Source of the DNA: Shewanella hanedai
Lineage (GTDB): Bacteria; Pseudomonadota; Gammaproteobacteria; Enterobacterales; Shewanellaceae
Assembly (NCBI RefSeq): GCF_007197645.1
Contig: NZ_VKGK01000019.1
Span: 51,893-115,892 of the forward strand
DNA: 64,000 nucleotides
Direction of reading: 5' to 3'
The translations under genes and the position numbers were made by a program. Within the stretch, counting starts at the first letter, position 1. Each line of letters starts with the position of its first letter. The notes under the pieces were generated by a model, which worked only from the letters and a program-made list of their open reading frames with translations, had not been told where the DNA came from and did no database searches. Positions 17,500-26,720 of the stretch are shown piece after piece.

Positions 17500-18303
17500 T
17501 TAATCAATATCTCTTGAGTAAACCCGATAACCTCTGTCGGTTGCCTTGGCTTTATACATAGCAACATCAGCGTGCTTCATGATCGATTTTTTGTCTGGCC
17601 CATGTTTCGGATATTCGGCAATGCCAACGCTGATGCCTACGACTAAGGCGTGGTTCTCACATTGAATATCTTCTGACAGCGCTTGTTGGATTATTTTAGC
17701 CACCTCTACTGCTTCAGCTATTTTTGTGTCCGGAAGCACTACCGTAAACTCATCTCCACCAAGACGTGCGGCAATTCCTCCTTTAGGAAGGCTGCGACGA
17801 ATTCGCTCTGCGACGACTTGAAGTACGTGGTCACCTTCGGCGTGCCCTAAAGTGTCGTTGACCATCTTAAAATCATTTAGATCCATCATTAAGCAGCTAA
17901 AAATATGGTGTTCGTCGTCAATTAACTTATCTAACTCATCATAGAATTGGTGACGGTTTGCTAGGTTGGTGAGGGGATCATGGTGAGCCTGATAATGTTT
18001 CTCGTGTACCGTCTGTTGTAGTTTGAATATGGTCTCTTTACTCATTCTAGAGATGACAAAAACAAAAGCGCCTCCGCCGCAAAATATGGTGGCAACAATA
18101 AGCTCTAGGCTGCCAATATCTCTGTCAATCAACATCCAAATGTAGCCTAAGTATCCAATAATAAACATAAAAATCATAGTCAGCAGTAAAACCCAACCAT
18201 TATGCTGATGGTCAGGTATATTGCAGATTTGGCGGGTTGGGGAGAGTGCAGAGATGAGCCCCAACAAGCCTGTGGTTACTAGTGCAATAGCGATATTACT
18301 CAT
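17500..18303 (-). CDS. membrane diguanylate cyclase (GGDEF)
   Basis: A 267-residue protein with three predicted membrane segments (about 5-20, 37-58, 66-85) and a cytoplasmic GGDEF domain (about 100-265). The active-site loop is intact (RLGGDEF, residues 180-186), and the DLNDFKMVNDTLGHAEGD block binds metal and GTP. It should make cyclic di-GMP. The RXXD inhibitory site expected five residues before GGDEF is replaced by a KGG stretch, so product feedback at that site is probably absent. It has no neighbouring partner. The input signal is unknown, as the membrane part is short and lacks a recognised sensor domain. Confidence 0.9.
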   Translation of the reverse strand: MSNIAIALVTTGLLGLISALSPTRQICNIPDHQHNGWVLLLTMIFMFIIGYLGYIWMLIDRDIGSLELIVATIFCGGGAFVFVISRMSKETIFKLQQTVHEKHYQAHHDPLTNLANRHQFYDELDKLIDDEHHIFSCLMMDLNDFKMVNDTLGHAEGDHVLQVVAERIRRSLPKGGIAARLGGDEFTVVLPDTKIAEAVEVAKIIQQALSEDIQCENHALVVGISVGIAEYPKHGPDKKSIMKHADVAMYKAKATDRGYRVYSRDID

Positions 18304-18669
18304 AAGTCTTATAGTGTTATTAAGTGTCAGAACTGGCAGAAAAGTGGCATTAGATAAATAAGTATAGATGAAGATTCTGACTCTGATAGCCCTTGGTTAA
18401 ATGGGCTTTAAAGGTGGGGAACTTGCTGCTGATGCTTGATATAGTAAGGTTTTATCACTGTTAACGCTCAGCTCTAAGGTTTTTAAAATCGTTAATCATC
18501 GCTCGATGAAGTGAGTGCCAGCTTTGGGTTTAACGATTAAAAATCATATACCTAATGAGCTGCTTGATACCAACGCTTACTGTCGGTATCAAGTTTAGGG
18601 GCATGCTAAACATAGATTCCGCAATCATTGGAATACATAGCCCTGAGGTTTAACTTGAGCTTTGATTCG
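18304..18669. other. intergenic region with two inverted repeats
   Basis: A 366-bp gap between the ilvY stop and the cyclase start, both on the minus strand. AATCGTTAA (18487-18495) is mirrored by TTAACGATT (18530-18538). CTTGATACC (18563-18571) is mirrored by GGTATCAAG (about 18585-18593). Neither has a T-run after it on the minus strand. The left half should hold the cyclase promoter. No gene is seen. Confidence 0.4.
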
Positions 18670-19542
18670 CTAAACAATTTTGAGGAAGGCGGAGATGATC
18701 GGATCATCTTGGCTTTTGGTTTTACAGCAGCACCCGAGCTCAAAAGGGGGGATGTCGATTGGTGAGGGGATCACCTGTATTCGATCTCTCACCGGACTAT
18801 TGGTTATGACCACTTCAGGGGTGATACTGACGCCACAGCCTAAGGCAACCATAGAAGCGATCGCTTCTTGGCCTGACACTTGTGCATAGATATTGGGAGT
18901 CAACCCAAGCAGCTTAAACCAGTTATCAACTCTACGTCTGCCCGGTCCATGTTCAGGAACGATAAAAGGTAGCCGATCCCACGGAATATAGGACTCGCTG
19001 AGTAACTCTTGTACTTGGCAATGATAGGTCGGGGCAATAATGATCAATGGCACATCATCTATTTTGACAAAATGAAGGCTGTCGGGAAAAGGATCCGGCA
19101 GTGCTGCGATGGCGATATCGGCGCGATTATTTTTTACCTCATTAACCGCATTTGCTGCATCACCTGTGGTGAGCGCTATTTCGACCAGCGGGTGCTCGCG
19201 CCTAAACCTGTCCAGTAAGCCGGGTAAGTGGCTGTAGGCGGCAGTGACTGAGCAATAAAGGTTGAGCCGTCCACGTAGCAAGTCTTGTTTAGGGTCAATT
19301 TTTGTCTTTAACTTGGTCCAATGATCCAGTGTTTGCTCGGCAAAATGACGGTACTCGACGCCAGCATTGGTTAAGGACACGCTACGGTTATCCCGCTGAA
19401 ACAGCTTAGCTCCCACCTCATCTTCTAACCGCTGCATGGTTCGACTTAGTGCCGATGGACTCACATGCATGGCTTGTGCTGTTCGAGAGAAGTGCAGGCT
19501 CTCCGATAGATGTAGGTAGAGCTTGATGGTTTTTATATCCAC
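18670..19542 (-). CDS. ilvY: LysR-type activator of ilvC
   Basis: IlvY activates ilvC when its substrates acetolactate or acetohydroxybutyrate accumulate. The 290-residue protein closely follows E. coli IlvY. It has the helix-turn-helix LHFSRTAQAMHVSPSALSRTMQRLEDEVG, the effector-domain opening LNLYCSVTAAYSHLPGLLDRFRREHP, then TTGDAANAV, and late SMVALGCGVSITPEVV and PFELGCC. The gene is divergent from ilvC across 167 bp containing a GTTGCG/CGCAAC inverted repeat, matching the classical ilvY-ilvC arrangement. The start is the ATG at 19542. Confidence 0.95.
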   Translation of the reverse strand: MDIKTIKLYLHLSESLHFSRTAQAMHVSPSALSRTMQRLEDEVGAKLFQRDNRSVSLTNAGVEYRHFAEQTLDHWTKLKTKIDPKQDLLRGRLNLYCSVTAAYSHLPGLLDRFRREHPLVEIALTTGDAANAVNEVKNNRADIAIAALPDPFPDSLHFVKIDDVPLIIIAPTYHCQVQELLSESYIPWDRLPFIVPEHGPGRRRVDNWFKLLGLTPNIYAQVSGQEAIASMVALGCGVSITPEVVITNSPVRDRIQVIPSPIDIPPFELGCCCKTKSQDDPIISAFLKIV

Positions 19543-19569
19543 AGGACAGAGACCTTATAGCATATTTAG

Positions 19570-19588
19570 TGTTGCGTTTTTCGCAACA
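19570..19588. promoter_or_regulatory. candidate IlvY operator
   Basis: A perfect inverted repeat TGTTGCG-TTTTT-CGCAACA lies 28 bp upstream of the ilvY start, in the shared ilvY-ilvC region. Known IlvY operators contain TTGC/GCAA half-sites. A second, weaker half-site (AAGCAACC, near 19611-19618) lies closer to ilvC. Confidence 0.65.
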
Positions 19589-19709
19589 TTACATCCCGAA
19601 TATATCATTTTAAGCAACCTAAAGCATGGGTTATAGTGAATTCAATCGCTGCTCGACCACGTTGGTTTGAGCGACTCTCCTAAATTCGAATCGAAAGGTG
19701 GTATATCAG

Positions 19710-21191
19710 ATGGCTAACTATTTTAACTCTCTGAATTTGCGTCAACAACTAGAACAACTGGCTCAGTGCCGCTTTATGGATCGTAATGAATTTAGTGACG
19801 GTTGTGACTTCATTAAGGGTTGGAACATTGTCATCTTGGGTTGTGGCGCACAGGGCCTAAACCAAGGTTTGAACATGCGTGACTCAGGTCTGAATATCGC
19901 ATATGCACTTCGCGCTGAAGCGATCGCAGAGAAACGTGCGTCATTCCAAAAAGCGACAGGTAATGGCTTTCGTGTCGGTACCATCGAAGAGTTAATTCCT
20001 GATGCAGACTTAGTGCTTAACCTTACACCTGACAAGCAACACACCGATGCCGTTACTCGTGTGATGCCGTTGATGAAACAAGGCTCGACTCTTTCTTACT
20101 CCCATGGTTTCAATATCGTGGAAGAGGGCATGCAAGTACGTGAAGACATTACCGTTATCATGGTTGCTCCTAAGTGCCCAGGTACCGAAGTTCGTGAAGA
20201 ATATAAGCGTGGATTTGGTGTACCAACACTTATCGCCGTTCACCCTGAAAATGACCCTAAGGGACAAGGTTTCGATATTGCTAAGGCTTACGCTAGTGCA
20301 ACCGGTGGTGACCGTGCAGGCGTTCTGCATTCATCATTTATTGCTGAAGTTAAGTCTGACCTTATGGGTGAGCAAACGATTCTTTGTGGTATGTTGCAAA
20401 CAGGCGCAATTCTTGGTTACGAGAAGATGGTTGCCGATGGTGTAGAGCCAGGTTATGCCGCTAAATTAATTCAGCAAGGCTGGGAAACAACGACAGAAGC
20501 GCTTAAGCATGGTGGTATTACCAACATGATGGACCGCTTGTCAAACCCAGCTAAAATCAAAGCATTTGAGATGGCAGAAGAGCTAAAAACTATTCTTAAG
20601 CCACTATTTGAAAAGCACATGGATGACATCATCGGTGGTGAGTTCTCTAAAACCATGATGGCTGATTGGGAAAATGATGATGCGAACCTACTTAAGTGGC
20701 GTCAAGAGACGGGTGAAACAGCCTTTGAAAATGCACCTCAAAGTGATGAGAGCATTGATGAGCAGACTTACTTCGATAAAGGTATTTTCCTTGTCGCTAT
20801 GATTAAAGCGGGTGTTGAGCTTGCCTTCGATACAATGGTATCAGCGGGTATTATTCAAGAGTCAGCTTACTATGAATCTCTGCATGAAACGCCGCTTATC
20901 GCCAATACGATTGCACGTAAGCGCCTTTACGAAATGAACGTTGTTATCTCTGATACTGCAGAATACGGTTGTTATCTATTTAACCACGCAGCAGTGCCAA
21001 TGTTGCGTGAGTATGTACAGAACATGTCTTCTGAGTTCTTGGGTCGTGGATTAAATGACAGCGGCAATGGTGTTGATAACCAGCGTTTGATTGAAGTTAA
21101 CGCCGCTATTCGTGGAACAGGTGTTGAGAAAATCGGTGCTGAGCTTCGCGGTTACATGACAGCCATGCAAGTGATTGTTGAAGAGAAGTAA
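19710..21191 (+). CDS. ilvC: ketol-acid reductoisomerase, class II
   Basis: IlvC converts acetolactate and acetohydroxybutyrate to dihydroxy acids using NADPH and Mg2+, the second common step of valine and isoleucine synthesis. The 493-residue length and the duplicated C-terminal domain mark the long class II enzyme of enterobacteria. The Rossmann motif is [12 protein letters not shown]; metal and substrate blocks include [35 protein letters not shown] and [24 protein letters not shown] matches the E. coli N-terminus, and AGGTGG lies eight bases upstream, so I start at 19710 rather than 19698. It is divergent from ilvY and therefore predicted to be activated by it. Confidence 0.97.
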   Translation: MANYFNSLNLRQQLEQLAQCRFMDRNEFSDGCDFIKGWNIVILGCGAQGLNQGLNMRDSGLNIAYALRAEAIAEKRASFQKATGNGFRVGTIEELIPDADLVLNLTPDKQHTDAVTRVMPLMKQGSTLSYSHGFNIVEEGMQVREDITVIMVAPKCPGTEVREEYKRGFGVPTLIAVHPENDPKGQGFDIAKAYASATGGDRAGVLHSSFIAEVKSDLMGEQTILCGMLQTGAILGYEKMVADGVEPGYAAKLIQQGWETTTEALKHGGITNMMDRLSNPAKIKAFEMAEELKTILKPLFEKHMDDIIGGEFSKTMMADWENDDANLLKWRQETGETAFENAPQSDESIDEQTYFDKGIFLVAMIKAGVELAFDTMVSAGIIQESAYYESLHETPLIANTIARKRLYEMNVVISDTAEYGCYLFNHAAVPMLREYVQNMSSEFLGRGLNDSGNGVDNQRLIEVNAAIRGTGVEKIGAELRGYMTAMQVIVEEK

Positions 21192-21209
21192 TTAATTTCA
21201 GAAAAGACA

Positions 21210-21235
21210 CAGGTCCAATATAAAAATTGGGCCTG
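21210..21235 (+). terminator. hairpin after ilvC
   Basis: CAGGTCCAAT (21210-21219) pairs with ATTGGGCCTG (21226-21235), a 10-bp stem with one wobble and a six-base A/T loop. No T-run follows, so terminator efficiency is uncertain. Confidence 0.45.
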
Positions 21236-21468
21236 CTAATAGAAATACACAAGAACATAAAGTTAGTCATTGAAGTAAAAGATAATTTCATGAAGAGGTT
21301 AGGACGTTACTTTAGTGTGAAAATGCCAAATTTTGATTTCCATCTGCGCATTTTCTCACTTGGGTAAAAAGGTTTTTGTTGTGTTTTTTGTTGGCTTTGT
21401 GTTATTGATTAATCACTCTTCTAAGGAAGAGACTGAATTTAAGCAAACTAATTAGGAAACAGGTAACT

Positions 21469-21564
21469 ATGTTCAACCAAGCCGCCCTACTCATTATTGA
21501 GGTTATTACCGTCGTGATTATTACATCACAGCGGGGGCAAGGTATGGCATATCGACAAACCTAA
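21469..21564 (+). CDS. ilvL: ilv operon leader peptide
   Basis: A 31-codon leader peptide, missed by length-limited gene finding. Between residues 7 and 19 it reads LLIIEVITVVIIT: two Leu, five Ile and three Val in thirteen codons, the expected control region for attenuation by isoleucyl-, valyl- and leucyl-tRNA. AGGAAACAGGT precedes the ATG. Downstream within 60 bp are a pairable antiterminator and a strong terminator, then ilvG. E. coli IlvL is 32 residues and similarly rich in branched-chain residues, though the sequences differ. Confidence 0.9.
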   Translation: MFNQAALLIIEVITVVIITSQRGQGMAYRQT

Positions 21565-21618
21565 TTAAGGTAAAGATTGCAACCAACCCCCCGCTCCGAA
21601 AGGAACGGGGGGTTTTTC
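21530..21618 (+). promoter_or_regulatory. ilv attenuator: antiterminator and terminator
   Basis: The terminator stem pairs AACCCCCCG...CC (21585-21597) with GG...CGGGGGGTT (21602-21614), closing on a GAAA tetraloop with one C/A mismatch, followed by TTTTT. Upstream, AGCGGGGG (21530-21537), overlapping the end of the ilvL control region, is exactly complementary to CCCCCGCT (21588-21595). It would form the competing antiterminator when the ribosome stalls at branched-chain codons. This is the classical attenuation design. Confidence 0.88.
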
Positions 21619-21695
21619 GTTTAAGGCCTGAATTTAAGGTTTTACCCTACAAATAATGATCCAACAATAGGGTCAGAAAATAGTGAGAGATGCAG

Positions 21696-23384
21696 ATGGA
21701 ACAAGAGCAGAATAAACAAGGTCAAATGATGCGCGGTGCAGATGCCGTGATCAAGGTATTAACTGCTCACGGTGTTACCAACATCTTTGGTTATCCTGGC
21801 GGCGCGATCATGCCCATCTACGATGCCCTTTACGGTGCACCTGTTGAGCATCTGCTAAGTCGTCATGAACAAGGTGCTGCTTTTGCTGCCTTAGGTTATG
21901 CCAGAGCCAGTGGTAAGACGGGCGTTTGCTTTGCAACATCAGGCCCCGGGGCGACAAACCTAGTGACCTCACTTGCCGATGCGCTACTTGATTCTGTTCC
22001 TGTTGTCGCCATTACTGGGCAGGTTTCTACCGCAGTGATTGGTACTGATGCATTCCAAGAGATCGATGTGCTAGGCATGTCGTTGTCATGCACTAAACAC
22101 AGCTTCATGGTCACTGAGATGGATGAGCTGGTTCCTACCTTATACAAAGCATTTGAGATCGCAGCTTCTGGCCGACCAGGCCCTGTGCTGGTGGACATTC
22201 CTAAAGATATCCAGATCGGTATGCTTGAATACAAAACACCAGTTCAAGATCGTGTTGAAGAACCTTTGCTTGATAACAGATTAGTAGATGAAGCGACCAC
22301 CTTATTGACTCAAGCCAAGCAGCCTATGTTGTACGTTGGTGGTGGAGTCGGCATGGCTGGCGCCGTTGAGCCACTGCGTAGATTCATCAAAGTCACTGGC
22401 GTTCCGTCGGTGGCAACACTAAAGGGCCTAGGTTCGATTGCTAAAGACACGCCTGGTTACCTTGGTATGTTAGGCATGCACGGCTCTAAGGCTGCAAATA
22501 TCGCGGTACAGGAGTGTGACCTATTGATCGTTGTCGGTGCACGCTTCGATGACAGAGTTACCGGCCGCTTAGCCTCTTTTGCTGAACACGCCAAAGTGAT
22601 CCATCTTGATATTGATGCCGCTGAACTCGGAAAACTTCGTTTACCTGAGGTTGCCATTGATGGTGATCTTCGTCAGGTGCTCCCAGCACTGGCTACATCG
22701 CTTGATATCGCTCCTTGGCAAGCTGAAGTTGCGCGACTTAAAGAGGAACATCAGTGGAACTATGACAGACCTGGCGAGTTAATATTCGCTCCTGCGATGC
22801 TGAAAAGTTTGGCCAATAAGCTACCAGAAGACAGTGTGGTGTGTTGCGATGTGGGTCAGCACCAAATGTGGGTGGCTCAACATATGTGGTTCCGTAAGCC
22901 TGAAGACCATCTATCCAGTGCCGGCCTTGGTACCATGGGCTTTGGTTTGCCAGCAGGAATTGGCGCGAAGGTTTCTCGCCCTGAAGCCACTGTGGTTGTC
23001 GTTTCTGGTGATGGCTCTTTTATGATGAATGTCCAAGAGCTAACGACCATTAAGCGTCGTAAACTAGCGGTTAAAATTCTGCTTATCGACAATCAAAAAC
23101 TTGGCATGGTTAAGCAATGGCAACAGCTGTTTTTTGAAGAGCGCTACAGCGAAACGGATCTTTCCGACAATCCAGATTTTGTCACATTAGCTTCTGCATT
23201 TGATATTCCGGGCCGCACCATTACCAACACTGATGAAGTTGAAGCTGCGTTAGAACATCTCGTCAATTGCGACGGCCCATACCTGTTACATGTGAGGATT
23301 GACGAGGCCCATAACGTCTGGCCACTCGTACCTCCAGGAGCATCAAACAGAGACATGATGGAAGAGATGGATAAATCGACCTAG
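21696..23384 (+). CDS. ilvG: acetolactate synthase large subunit
   Basis: The catalytic subunit of acetohydroxyacid synthase (AHAS II type): it condenses pyruvate with pyruvate or 2-oxobutyrate using thiamine diphosphate, FAD and Mg2+. The 562-residue protein has the catalytic glutamate block [16 protein letters not shown] near the N-terminus and [13 protein letters not shown]. The central FAD domain includes [14 protein letters not shown]. The ThDP motif [18 protein letters not shown] runs to IDNQ. The ATG at 21696 leaves room for the GAGAG ribosome site; the ATG at 21690 does not. The gene is intact, unlike the frameshifted ilvG of E. coli K-12. ilvM follows. Confidence 0.96.
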   Translation: MEQEQNKQGQMMRGADAVIKVLTAHGVTNIFGYPGGAIMPIYDALYGAPVEHLLSRHEQGAAFAALGYARASGKTGVCFATSGPGATNLVTSLADALLDSVPVVAITGQVSTAVIGTDAFQEIDVLGMSLSCTKHSFMVTEMDELVPTLYKAFEIAASGRPGPVLVDIPKDIQIGMLEYKTPVQDRVEEPLLDNRLVDEATTLLTQAKQPMLYVGGGVGMAGAVEPLRRFIKVTGVPSVATLKGLGSIAKDTPGYLGMLGMHGSKAANIAVQECDLLIVVGARFDDRVTGRLASFAEHAKVIHLDIDAAELGKLRLPEVAIDGDLRQVLPALATSLDIAPWQAEVARLKEEHQWNYDRPGELIFAPAMLKSLANKLPEDSVVCCDVGQHQMWVAQHMWFRKPEDHLSSAGLGTMGFGLPAGIGAKVSRPEATVVVVSGDGSFMMNVQELTTIKRRKLAVKILLIDNQKLGMVKQWQQLFFEERYSETDLSDNPDFVTLASAFDIPGRTITNTDEVEAALEHLVNCDGPYLLHVRIDEAHNVWPLVPPGASNRDMMEEMDKST

Positions 23385-23451
23385 GTTAGCCGCTTGAAGC
23401 TATCAGATAGAAATAACAACAGTAAAAGAACAGCATGATGGAGATACAGAG

Positions 23452-23682
23452 ATGAAACATACGGTGAATTTAATCTTAGAGCAGCGTCCAGAGGTGCTTG
23501 AACGAGTATTGAGAGTCGTACGCCATCGTGGGTTTAAAGTGACCAAGATGAACATGGCATTAGCGGACGGAAAAACCGCCGGTGTCGATATGACGGTCGA
23601 GAGTGACCGTGGTATTGAGTTACTCACTAAGCAGTTGGATAAACTTATCGATGTGATTGAGTGCAATGCATTAGCGCACTAA
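23452..23682 (+). CDS. ilvM: acetolactate synthase small subunit (ACT domain)
   Basis: The 76-residue regulatory subunit of AHAS II. It is a single ACT domain: VNLILEQRPEVLERVLRVVRHRGFKVTKMNMA matches E. coli IlvM, and QLDKLIDVIEC forms the last strand and helix. It is needed for full activity of IlvG. GGAG lies upstream of the ATG. It sits between ilvG and ilvE, as in the classical operon. It is slightly shorter than the 87-residue E. coli protein, lacking the C-terminal tail. Confidence 0.95.
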   Translation: MKHTVNLILEQRPEVLERVLRVVRHRGFKVTKMNMALADGKTAGVDMTVESDRGIELLTKQLDKLIDVIECNALAH

Positions 23683-23764
23683 ATATCGGCAAGGCTCGTT
23701 AGTCCCAGATTGATAAACATATAAGCCAGCTCAAAACTGGCACACAAGAGATTGAGGATAGGAT

Positions 23765-24688
23765 ATGACCGCGAAGAAAGCAGAATTTATATGGTTTAAC
23801 GGTGAGATCATGCCTTGGGGTGATGCTAAGGTCCATGTGATGTCCCACGGCTTGCATTATGGTTCTTCTGTTTTCGAGGGGATACGTGTCTACGATACTC
23901 ATCTCGGGCCTGCTGGCTTTCGTGTCACGCCTCACGTTGAGCGCTTGTATGATTCGGCTAAGATCTATCGCATGCCAATTCCATTTACGTTCGATGAGTT
24001 GATGAAAGCTTGCACCGACATCGTCCAGAAGAACAATTTAAAGAGTGCTTATATCCGCCCTTTGGCCTTTTATGGTGATGTGGGTATGGGTATTACCCCG
24101 CCAATCGATGCTGTGTGTGATGTTATGGTGGCAGCGTTTCCTTGGGGCGCTTATCTGGGTGAAGACAGCATGGAAGCGGGTGTCGATGTGGCGGTTAGCT
24201 CTTGGAATCGCTTAGCACCGAATACCATTCCGACGGGTGCCAAAGCGGGGGGTAATTATCTCTCTTCTATCCAAATCTCCACCGAAGCTAAGCGAAATGG
24301 TTTCCATGAGGGCATCGCTCTGGATGTAAATGGCCTCGTCAGCGAAGGTGCTGGTGCGAACTTATTTGTTGTTAAGAAAGGGAAAATTTATACTCCGCCC
24401 GCAACTGCTGCTATTTTAATGGGCCTGACCCGTGACTCGATTATGGTACTTGCCCGTGACTTAGGTTACGAAGTGGTAGAAGAAGCCATGTCACGTGAAT
24501 TCCTCTATCTTGCCGATGAGATCTTCATGACAGGCACCGCTGCCGAAATCGTTCCTGTGCGCAGTGTCGATAGAATCGATATTGGCGTGGGTAAACGCGG
24601 CCCGGTGACTAAGCAGATCCAAGACAGTTTCTTTGGCCTGTTTACTGGTCAAACCGAAGACAAGTGGGGCTGGTTGGAAGTGCTATAA
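23765..24688 (+). CDS. ilvE: branched-chain amino-acid aminotransferase
   Basis: IlvE performs the last step of valine, leucine and isoleucine synthesis, with glutamate as amino donor and PLP as cofactor. The 307-residue fold-type IV protein has FNGEIMPWGDAKVHVMSHGLHYGSSVFEGIR at the N-terminus. It also has YIRPLAFYGD, the PLP lysine region GAKAGGNYLSS, the cofactor block ALDVNGLVSEGAGANLFVV, and the phosphate-binding TGTAAEIVPV. A GAGGAT ribosome site precedes the ATG. A 180-bp gap with CTAG-rich repeats separates it from ilvD, unusually long for this operon. Confidence 0.96.
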   Translation: MTAKKAEFIWFNGEIMPWGDAKVHVMSHGLHYGSSVFEGIRVYDTHLGPAGFRVTPHVERLYDSAKIYRMPIPFTFDELMKACTDIVQKNNLKSAYIRPLAFYGDVGMGITPPIDAVCDVMVAAFPWGAYLGEDSMEAGVDVAVSSWNRLAPNTIPTGAKAGGNYLSSIQISTEAKRNGFHEGIALDVNGLVSEGAGANLFVVKKGKIYTPPATAAILMGLTRDSIMVLARDLGYEVVEEAMSREFLYLADEIFMTGTAAEIVPVRSVDRIDIGVGKRGPVTKQIQDSFFGLFTGQTEDKWGWLEVL

Positions 24689-24693
24689 AAGAA

Positions 24694-24838
24694 GGTCCTA
24701 GGATTTAGGGATCGTACCTAGGTCCTAGGCTAAGCAAAGACAAAAAAGAATCATCAAACCTAAGACTCATGACTCTTGGGCTTAATAATTAAATTGAAGG
24801 TTAAATCGTTTGCTCTTCCTAGGATCTAGGACCTAGCA
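24694..24838. repeat. CTAG-rich inverted repeats between ilvE and ilvD
   Basis: Three blocks share the words GGTCCTAGG and CCTAGG: about 24694-24711, 24715-24730 and 24817-24836. The right block is an inverted version of the left ones, so the transcript could fold across about 140 bases. The same core occurs in the palindrome at 10382-10417. CTAG is generally rare in gammaproteobacterial genomes, so the concentration is notable. Confidence 0.6.
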
Positions 24839-24868
24839 TCTCAAACCTTATCAAAAGGATTAATCGCA

Positions 24869-26719
24869 ATGCCAAAATTACGTTCAGCTACCAGTACCGA
24901 AGGTCGTAACATGGCTGGAGCCCGCGCTTTATGGCGTGCAACCGGTGTTAAAGATAATGATTTCGGTAAGCCGATTATTGCGATTTCTAACTCATTTACT
25001 CAGTTTGTTCCAGGCCATGTTCATCTTAAAGACATGGGTTCTCTGGTTGCTGGCGCTATCGAAGAAGCGGGCGGCATCGCCAAAGAGTTCAATACGATTG
25101 CTGTCGATGATGGCATCGCGATGGGCCATGGCGGCATGCTGTACAGCTTGCCATCTCGTGATCTTATCGCCGATAGCGTTGAATACATGGTCAATGCTCA
25201 CTGCGCGGACGCACTCGTGTGTATCTCAAACTGTGACAAAATTACCCCAGGTATGTTGATGGCGGCACTTCGCCTTAATATCCCTGTGATCTTTGTTTCC
25301 GGTGGCCCAATGGAAGCGGGTAAAACCAAGCTTTCTGACAAGATCATCAAGCTGGACTTGGTTGATGCCATGGTAGCTGGTGCCGACAGCCGTGTGTCAG
25401 ATGCTGACAGTGAACAAATCGAACGTAGTGCTTGCCCTACCTGCGGTTCGTGCTCTGGTATGTTTACTGCCAACTCAATGAACTGCTTAACTGAAGCTTT
25501 GGGCTTATCGCTGCCTGGTAACGGTTCTATGTTGGCGACTCACTCTGATCGACGTGAACTTTTCCTCGAAGCCGGTCGTCGCATCATGGATCTCGCGACC
25601 CGTTACTATAGAGATGACGATGAGTCTGCTTTGCCGCGTAATATCGCTAACTTCAATGCTTTCGAAAATGCGACTGTGTTAGATATCGCCATGGGCGGAT
25701 CGAGTAACACGGTTTTGCATCTGATAGCAGCAGCGCACGAAGCTAAAGTCGATTTCACGATGGCCGACATCGACAGATTGTCACGTCTAGTGCCACATCT
25801 GTGCAAGGTTGCGCCGTCAACGCCTGAATACCATATGGAAGATGTGCATCGCGCTGGTGGCGTAATGGGTATCTTGGGCGAACTTGATAGAGCTGGCTTG
25901 CTTCATAACGATGCATATCACGTTGCAGGTAAGAATTTAAAAGACGTATTAGCCAAATGGGATATTGCCCAAAGCGATGATGCTGCGGTACATAAGTTTT
26001 ACTCTGCAGGCCCAGCAGGTATTCCAACGACTAAGGCCTTTAGCCAATCGTGTCGTTGGGACAGTGTCGATAATGATCGCGTGGGTGGTTGTATCCGCAA
26101 GCGTGAGTTTGCCTTCAGTCAAGAAGGTGGTCTAGCGGTTCTTGCCGGTAATATCGCTATCGATGGCTGTATCGTTAAGACGGCTGGTGTCGATGAAGAA
26201 AATCATACATTTATCGGTTCAGCTCGAGTGTATGAAAGCCAAGATGATGCGGTTGCAGGCATCTTAAATGGTGAAGTGGTTGCTGGTGATGTGGTGGTTA
26301 TTCGCTACGAAGGCCCTAAAGGTGGCCCAGGTATGCAAGAGATGTTGTACCCAACCAGTTACCTTAAATCTCGCGGCTTAGGTAAGGCGTGTGCATTGAT
26401 CACCGACGGTCGTTTCTCTGGTGGTACTTCGGGTCTCTCTATTGGCCATGTTTCGCCAGAAGCTGCGGCAGGCGGCACCATTGGCTTAGTTGAAACTGGT
26501 GACAGAATAGAGATTGATATTCCAGTACGTTCAATCAAGTTAGCCATTAGTGATGTTGAGCTGGCTGCGCGTCGCAGTGCTATGGAAGCGCGCGGTAAGC
26601 AAGCGTGGAAACCTGTGGGTCGTGTAAGAGAAGTTTCATTAGCCCTTAAAGCCTATGCATTACTCGCGACCAGTGCCGACAAAGGTGCAGTTAGAGATGT
26701 CAGCATGCTGGAGGATTAA
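24869..26719 (+). CDS. ilvD: dihydroxy-acid dehydratase
   Basis: IlvD dehydrates 2,3-dihydroxy acids to 2-oxo acids for valine and isoleucine synthesis using an iron-sulfur cluster. The 616-residue length equals that of E. coli. Cluster-ligand and active-site blocks are [13 protein letters not shown] and [19 protein letters not shown], and the C-terminal [21 protein letters not shown] carries the catalytic serine region. AAGGAT lies upstream of the ATG. The stop is one base before the ilvA start, indicating translational coupling. Confidence 0.97.
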   Translation: MPKLRSATSTEGRNMAGARALWRATGVKDNDFGKPIIAISNSFTQFVPGHVHLKDMGSLVAGAIEEAGGIAKEFNTIAVDDGIAMGHGGMLYSLPSRDLIADSVEYMVNAHCADALVCISNCDKITPGMLMAALRLNIPVIFVSGGPMEAGKTKLSDKIIKLDLVDAMVAGADSRVSDADSEQIERSACPTCGSCSGMFTANSMNCLTEALGLSLPGNGSMLATHSDRRELFLEAGRRIMDLATRYYRDDDESALPRNIANFNAFENATVLDIAMGGSSNTVLHLIAAAHEAKVDFTMADIDRLSRLVPHLCKVAPSTPEYHMEDVHRAGGVMGILGELDRAGLLHNDAYHVAGKNLKDVLAKWDIAQSDDAAVHKFYSAGPAGIPTTKAFSQSCRWDSVDNDRVGGCIRKREFAFSQEGGLAVLAGNIAIDGCIVKTAGVDEENHTFIGSARVYESQDDAVAGILNGEVVAGDVVVIRYEGPKGGPGMQEMLYPTSYLKSRGLGKACALITDGRFSGGTSGLSIGHVSPEAAAGGTIGLVETGDRIEIDIPVRSIKLAISDVELAARRSAMEARGKQAWKPVGRVREVSLALKAYALLATSADKGAVRDVSMLED

Positions 26720-26720
26720 C

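Noticed and set aside
23452..23682. Possibility that the ACT protein is IlvN or IlvH rather than IlvM
   Set aside because: Its 76-residue length and the VLERVLRVVRHRGF block match IlvM, and the gene order ilvG-M-E-D-A agrees.
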